From Brachyhypopomus gauderio (Eukaryota; Chordata; Actinopteri; Gymnotiformes; Hypopomidae): a stretch of 64,000 nt of DNA. Location: NCBI RefSeq assembly GCF_052324685.1, contig NC_135223.1:10841766-10905765 (forward strand), read 5' to 3'. The first letter of the stretch is position 1. Each line of letters begins with the position of its first letter. Under the pieces are notes generated by a model, which searched no databases, was not told where the DNA came from, and saw nothing but the letters and a program-made list of their open reading frames with translations. Of this stretch, positions 59,530-64,000 are shown piece after piece. Position numbers and translations under genes: made by a program.

Positions 59530-61624
59530 TTAGGCTGAAAGCATAGTGGTGATCTCTCTACAGCAAGTTACGTATTTGTCTTTTAGGTCTGTAATTCCTG
59601 TGAGAACATCCTGAAGAGTCCGTTGTTGTTCTTGATTAAGACCGATGTGTGGTCGACTCACTACTACTGCCTGGTCAAAGACTTCCTCTTCGGCTTCTAA
59701 CTGCTCCAGCTGCACACCATGATGTGCCAACAGTATTTCCAAGCTGTCCTCACTGTAAGGATTCTCACCAAAGACATTGTTGATTGCAGTGCTGTCTGCT
59801 TGCTGGCTGCCAATCATGCCCTCCAGCCACATTTGGTTAGGGGTGTGAGAATGTTCACTGCGCATGCTGTGGTTGTTCCATGCCTTCCTGAAAGTTTCCA
59901 ATCTCTCTGTAATTTCTGGAAGATACACTGTTTGGAGTGAGTATTTATGTATTTCATTGTCTGGTTCCAAAAGGCCTTCATCTTCATAAGAGTAAAACAA
60001 GTTGTAATAGTAATGGATGACTTGTGTGAACACATCCCTCCAGAGGCGTTCAATTCGCTGATTGTGAACTGATAGCCCAGTAATGTGGCTCCCTCGTCCT
60101 TCCCCATTCAAAAGGTTCATTAACAGTGCTACCATTGTATTTTCACCCCCATGGTCTGATCTGACCCTTGATGGAAGTCCACACCGGCAACTTGCCCTTA
60201 CAAAGTGAGCTAGAACTGTCAGGGCAGTGTTGTCAGTACTGGCATTCAGGTAGGTGATGACCCGTGAATATCCATCTATACCACCATGTATCACAATACC
60301 CCAGCTGTAAAAAAAAAGACAGGACCATTTTAATACTAACTCAGATTTATTGTTGGGTTATCAGATGATTAAACCAAATTAATTACTCAGTTATATAAAA
60401 TTTTACCGTATGAGGCGCATGTATCCATCAATGTGCCATAGACTGTTGGGAAATGGTACATGATAAGTGCGCCTTGCAATAACGTTGCTCCACCTTTGTG
60501 CGGCTGCTGCTGGATCAATTCTGTTCAGTGTCTCCCGCACTCGATGTCGAGGTACATGTATACTCGCAGCAGAAAGATAGCCCCTCATCATCTACCAAGA
60601 CGGTTCTCATTAGATCACAGACAAACATTGACTCATCTGGGGTCGGCAACCTATGGCACGCGTGCCACCGTTGGCACGCCGAGGCATAGTCACTGGCATG
60701 CGACACGCTGGACCAGCATCAGCAAAAATATATATAAATGAATATAAATTATTATATTAATGGATTATACTTTCGCGAGTGACAGTAGCGCGTGACTCTG
60801 CACAACTCGCGCGAACCTGCGCGAGCGGCGGAGGTGTTTATACTTGGCGATCGATCGCGATATAATACTTAATTTGTGTCCATTTACAATTTAAACTCAC
60901 CGCCATAGTGGCACACTCATTGACTAGACATGTTAAAGTTGGCACTCCATGTTTCAAAGGTTGCCGACCCCGGTCTAATAGCTCAGTTCCAAAAAAGTAC
61001 AGCCTACCTCACAACCTGCCCTTGGATGTTGCTGATGGAGCATTCGTACATGCTGATCAAGATCATTGTCACTGATGGGAGTAAATCTTTGCCTTATCGA
61101 AATTCCCAAAGATCTGAGTTTTCTGTAAATGAAAGACGATGAGCAGCCAAGAAGCCGTGCCATTGCTTTTGCCCTAAATCCTTGGTTGAATAAGAGTTCC
61201 AGCTGTTCTCTTGACACATCAATTCTGGGTCTACCCCGGGAGCCTGGAATAGCCAGTGCAAACAACACTGAACAAATGGAATGTGCAAAACATAATTACA
61301 GAACTAGCTTATAGTTCAAAGATTAAATTTAAACTTAATATTGTAGGCCTACATTGTGCTTAAATGCTGCTTACCAGTGCTGTTACGCTGTGCAGAGTAC
61401 GAAGCAGTTGGCACATCAGCAGTTATGGAAGACTGTAATGTAGTCAGACTCTCAAACAATTCTGCAAACGTTTCCCCACTCAAATGATTTTCAATACGAC
61501 GTAGATTAGCAATGAGAGAATCAATAATAGCAACATCACGCAAGCCTCCATTACTGCCTTGCTGGACGTTTCTATGAATAAGTCTGACTCTCTTCATAAT
61601 ACGTGACAGAACCAAGTCGGCCAT
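59530..61624 (-). CDS. Integrase-like DD34E transposase of the IS3EU-like element
   Basis: Four exons can be followed. Exon 1 (61624-61375) starts MADLVLSRIMKRVRLIHRNV and ends at a GTAAGC donor. Exon 2 (from about 61269 or 61241 to 61009) holds a helix-turn-helix region: RGRPRIDVSREQLELLFNQG, then RAKAMARLLGCSSSFIYRKL. Exon 3 (60591 to about 60406) has RVRETLNRIDPAAAAQRWS and PFPNSLWHIDGYMRLIR with the first catalytic Asp. Exon 4 (60306-59530) has GGIDGYSRVITYLNASTDN, VRSDHGGEN (second Asp) and HNQRIERLWRDV (Glu), with 34 residues between Asp and Glu. It ends TTMLSA. The fold is that of retroviral/IS3-like integrases, which cut and join the element ends. All splice sites look good and no stop or frameshift is seen, so this gene may still be intact. 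A hAT MITE lies harmlessly in intron 2. Confidence 0.85.
60637..60973. mobile_element. hAT MITE with GGGGTCGGCAACCT ends, in a transposase intron
   Basis: The ends CTGGGGTCGGCAACCTATGG and, inverted, CCGGGGTCGGCAACCTTTGA enclose 337 bp with the GC-rich core CGCGCGAACCTGCGCGAGCG. An inverted relative starts at 63723. No clear 8-bp duplication is seen. Confidence 0.8.
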
Positions 61625-61789
61625 TGGCAGAGTTTAACATTAGCCCACACTTAAAATATGTAGTATGAAGCTATAAAAAATAAGCACTGTGCAAGCTGTA
61701 TAAAAAAAAGAAAGACAATATTTCATGTGGTCTCTTTAAGAAGCGCGCAATGTAAATTAGCTCCGCCTTTGTATCCGCATGCAAATCAA

Positions 61790-62142
61790 GCTCATTTACA
61801 TTAGAACATGTAATAATTAAATTTTTACTAGTAGAAATTCAATTTTCACATGTAAAAATAGAATTTTTACTAGTAAGAATAAAATTTTTACTAGTAAGAA
61901 TTCTATCCTTGATATTAAATATATAATTTGTACATGTAATAATTAAATTCTTACTAGTAGAAATTTAATTTTTACTAGTAGAAATTTAATTTTTACTAGT
62001 GAAAAATGAATTCTTACGTGAATTAATTTAATTTATGATATCAATAATTAAATTTGTACTTGTGGAAATTGTATTTCCACATGTATTAATTTAATTCCCG
62101 ATATCAAGAAAAAAGGAATAAAAGCTAAAACGGCTTGCCATA
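61790..62142. repeat. Right end of the IS3EU-like element with 15 hexamers in 21-bp register
   Basis: The hexamers start at 61806, 61827, 61848, 61869, 61890, 61911 (GATATT), 61932, 61953, 61974, 61995, 62016 (degenerate), 62037, 62058 (ACTTGT), 62079 and 62100. All 14 steps are exactly 21 bp. The order of hexamer types differs from the left end, so the two arms share the register and the terminal 40 bp rather than the full sequence. Confidence 0.95.
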
Positions 62143-62424
62143 AGTCATTACTTACTTTCAAGATATCTGATATTTAATTTGCACTAGTCAAATCTTAGTT
62201 TCAGATATCTAAAAATATTTTTAAGATATCTTAAATAATGAGTATGTTTAAGATATCTTTAATTAGAATAATGACTAGTCAGAACAAAAAACGAGATATC
62301 TGTAATTGACTTTTTGACTAGTCATAATTTAATTGTAGATATCTTAAATGTACATTTCAGATAGTCAGTAATTAATTGCAGATATCTTGAACTTGAGCCT
62401 CCATACAAATCAATGGTGAATATG
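62143..62424. repeat. Palindrome array of the older transposon between two IS3EU-like copies
   Basis: Hexamers lie at 62162, 62183, 62204, 62225, 62252, 62274, 62295, 62317, 62338, 62360 (degenerate) and 62381, at steps of 21-22 bp with one of 27. It is the inverse of 42205-42480, including the 27-bp step and the end GGAGGCTCAAG. It is the original target sequence of the element at 45220. Confidence 0.85.
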
Positions 62425-63090
62425 TATGGCAAGCCGTTTTAGCTTTTATTCCTTTTTTCTTGATATCAGGAATTAAATTAATACATGTGAAAATACAATT
62501 TCCACTAGTACAAATTTAATTATTGATATCATAAATTAAATTCATTCAAGTAAGAATTCATTTTTCACTAGTAAAAATGTTATTTCTGCAAGTAAATATT
62601 TAATTTCTACTAGTAAGAATTTAATTATTACATGTACAAATTATATTTTTGATATCAACAATATAAATTTTACTAGTGAAAATTATATTTTTGATATCAA
62701 GAATAGAATTCTTACTAGTAAAAATTTTATTCTTGCTAGTAAAAATTTTATTCCTACATGTAAAAATTTAATTTCTACTAGTAAAAATTTAATTATTACA
62801 TGTTCTAATGTTAATTAGCTTGATTTGCATGTGGATACAAAGGCGGAGCTAGTTAACGTTGCACTTTTCTTAAAGAGACCACATCAAGTATTGTCTAGTT
62901 TTCAAAAAAAGAAAAAGTAGAGCTTGCTCCTTTCTTCATGGTGTCATACACACAAGATTACTCCTTACTTTAAGTGTGGGCTTAAACTCTTGTAAATTCA
63001 GCCAATTTAGGTTTATCACAGATTATGAGGAGAGTCAGGCTACTTCATAGGGAAATGTAATGGGGGCTTGCGCGCGTGGAGGTTGCCAGA
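62425..63090 (-). mobile_element. Second IS3EU-like copy, truncated, head-to-head with the first
   Basis: Starts TATGGCAAGCCGTTTTAGC at 62425. Seventeen hexamers follow at exactly 21-bp steps (62462 to 62798). It then matches the transposase-side end of the first copy through AAAGAGACCACAT and the first transposase codons, where QIMRRVRLLHREM can be read before a stop. Similarity fades near 63090. Transposase sense is plus here, since the terminus is at the left. Identity to 61375-62142 is high but clearly below 100%. Confidence 0.8.
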
Positions 63091-63427
63091 CAACTTGCTA
63101 CAAGTAGAAAAATCAAAAGCTCTGTTATCTTAAGCGTCAAAATGACCCGCCACCACATTTAACTGAAGAGACTGCATATAACCCCTTATTGATCTTTTTT
63201 CAGCATGAAGTTTGATTACTTTTCCTACAGTGTCTCAAAGATTGGACAAAGTGAAGAAAACCTTTGTTAATATTTTCATGAAAGCTGTACAACTCCAGGG
63301 TACAAAGATTTTTGTAAGGTCATTTTTGACCCACCAGTCTCATATTCAGGTACACACACACACACACACACAGTCTTGTGCCAGTTCACATGAGTTCAAA
63401 GTTCAGTTCATACTAATGAAAACGAGC
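63091..63427. other. No recognisable gene; (CA)n at 63351-63371
   Basis: Unassigned sequence with a short CA microsatellite. Confidence 0.4.
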
Positions 63428-63429
63428 TA

Positions 63430-63717
63430 CAGTGAGTCCCCACATAACGATGGGGTTAGAGACTGAAAAGTCCGTCGTAAAGCAGTTTTCATTGTTAAGC
63501 GTGGCCCTAGATTTAGATATACTTTGATCGTAAATACAGTATAGAAAAAACTAACAATGTTCTTGTGCGTGCGTACAGCGTGAGCGTATCATACACAACA
63601 CTCCGCAACACTCCACTGTGCTACCACTGCTCCTCCACGCACCGCGCAAAATAAAAAAAAGTCATCGTAACTCCGGTCCGTCGTTAACCAGACATGTTGT
63701 TAAGCTGGGACTCACTG
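63430..63717. mobile_element. Tc1/mariner (pogo/Tigger-like) MITE with TA target site
   Basis: The ends are CAGTGAGTCCCCACATAACG and the inverse of CAGTGAGTCCCAGCTTAACA. The TA dinucleotide lies on both sides (63428-63429 and 63718-63719). At 288 bp it is non-coding. CAGT...TCCCC-type ends are usual for pogo/Tigger-like elements. Confidence 0.8.
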
Positions 63718-63722
63718 TAGTT

Positions 63723-64000
63723 CAGGGGTCGGCAACCTTTGAGACATGGCGTGCCAACTATAACATGTCTAGTCAATGAGTGTGCCACTATGGCGGCGAG
63801 TGTAAATTGTTAGCGGAGGGGGGGGGGGTGTAAATGGACACAAATTAAGTATTATATCGCGATCGATCGCCAAGTACGCCAAGTATAAACACCTCTGCCG
63901 CTCGCGCACGAGTTGTGCGGAGTCACGCGCTACGGTCACTCGCGAAAGTATAATCCATTAATATAATAATTTATATTAATTTATCATTTTTTTGCTGATG
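63723..64000. mobile_element. hAT MITE, left part, cut by the window end
   Basis: Starts CAGGGGTCGGCAACCTTTGA and shares, inverted, the core of 60637-60973 (GCACACTCATTGACTAGACA, TAATACTTAATTTGTGTCC). A G run lies at about 63818-63828. The right end is outside the window. Confidence 0.8.

Larger units (their letters stand above)
45220..62142. mobile_element. 16.9-kb IS3EU-like DNA transposon with integrase-like transposase and HECT ligase gene
   Basis: The ends are perfect inverted copies of TATGGCAAGCCGTTTTAGC followed by TTTTATTC. The 6-bp duplication AGTCAT lies directly outside both (45214-45219 and 62143-62148). Inside are subterminal palindrome arrays (45258-45807 and 61806-62105), a plus-strand HECT ubiquitin-ligase gene (46448-59008) and a minus-strand DD34E integrase-like transposase gene (59530-61624), arranged tail to tail. 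The 6-bp target site and TAYGG-type end fit my recollection of the IS3EU superfamily. Inserts include a LINE fragment, a fold-back element, LTR elements, a 1.55-kb TIR element in a HECT exon and a hAT MITE in a transposase intron. Without inserts and the tandem duplication the element would be roughly 9-10 kb. Confidence 0.85.

Noticed and set aside
60629-60981. 8-bp target duplication around the hAT MITE at 60637
   Set aside because: TGACTCAT and TCTAATAG are too different.
42205-62418. A single transposon with ends at 42205 and 62418 and a target duplication
   Set aside because: The inverted similarity continues outward on both sides (GATTTG against CAAATC) and the right side is cut by another element, so the true ends cannot be fixed.

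Overview
This window looks like teleost fish genomic DNA. It has spliced GT-AG genes, a krüppel-type C2H2 zinc-finger exon, L2-clade LINEs, many hAT and Harbinger elements, and the 3' tails of fish L2/V-SINE repeats. Almost all of the 64 kb is mobile DNA, much of it nested several layers deep. The only clear candidate host gene is a 27-finger C2H2 protein on the minus strand (1672-4055). No tRNA, rRNA or CRISPR array is visible.

Layout. 1-1303: a shortened hAT (ZBED-type) transposon. 1672-5300: the zinc-finger gene. 6085-8310: a hAT-like composite. 8522-27516: a roughly 19-kb degraded element with CCCACATAGC inverted ends, a TNP2-like transposase gene and a DUF4806-like gene. It has been hit by a hAT that holds another hAT, a solo LTR and a MITE, by an L2 LINE that holds a young non-autonomous LTR element, and by another solo LTR. 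27520-35100: more hAT elements, LINE pieces, fold-back and Harbinger MITEs and minisatellites. 35315-40373: a Harbinger element with an inverted sister copy inserted in it. 42160-63090: a set of related transposon ends built from palindromic hexamers in a 21-bp register.

The most interesting object is 45220-62142. It has ends reading TATGGCAAGCCGTTTTAGC, a perfect 6-bp target duplication (AGTCAT), and two convergent spliced genes. One, on the minus strand, is an integrase-like DD34E transposase with no visible break. The other, on the plus strand, is a many-exon HECT E3 ubiquitin ligase related to fish G2E3-like proteins. The ends and target-site length fit what I recall of the IS3EU superfamily. 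The subterminal DNA is an array of GATATC, ACATGT and ACTAGT palindromes placed at exact 21-bp steps over hundreds of bases.

Inside this element a 2,689-bp tandem duplication has doubled the first two HECT exons plus half of a young LTR element, and a 1.55-kb transposon splits a HECT exon. The element sits inside an older relative with the same 21-bp register, and a second, truncated copy starts head-to-head at 62425.
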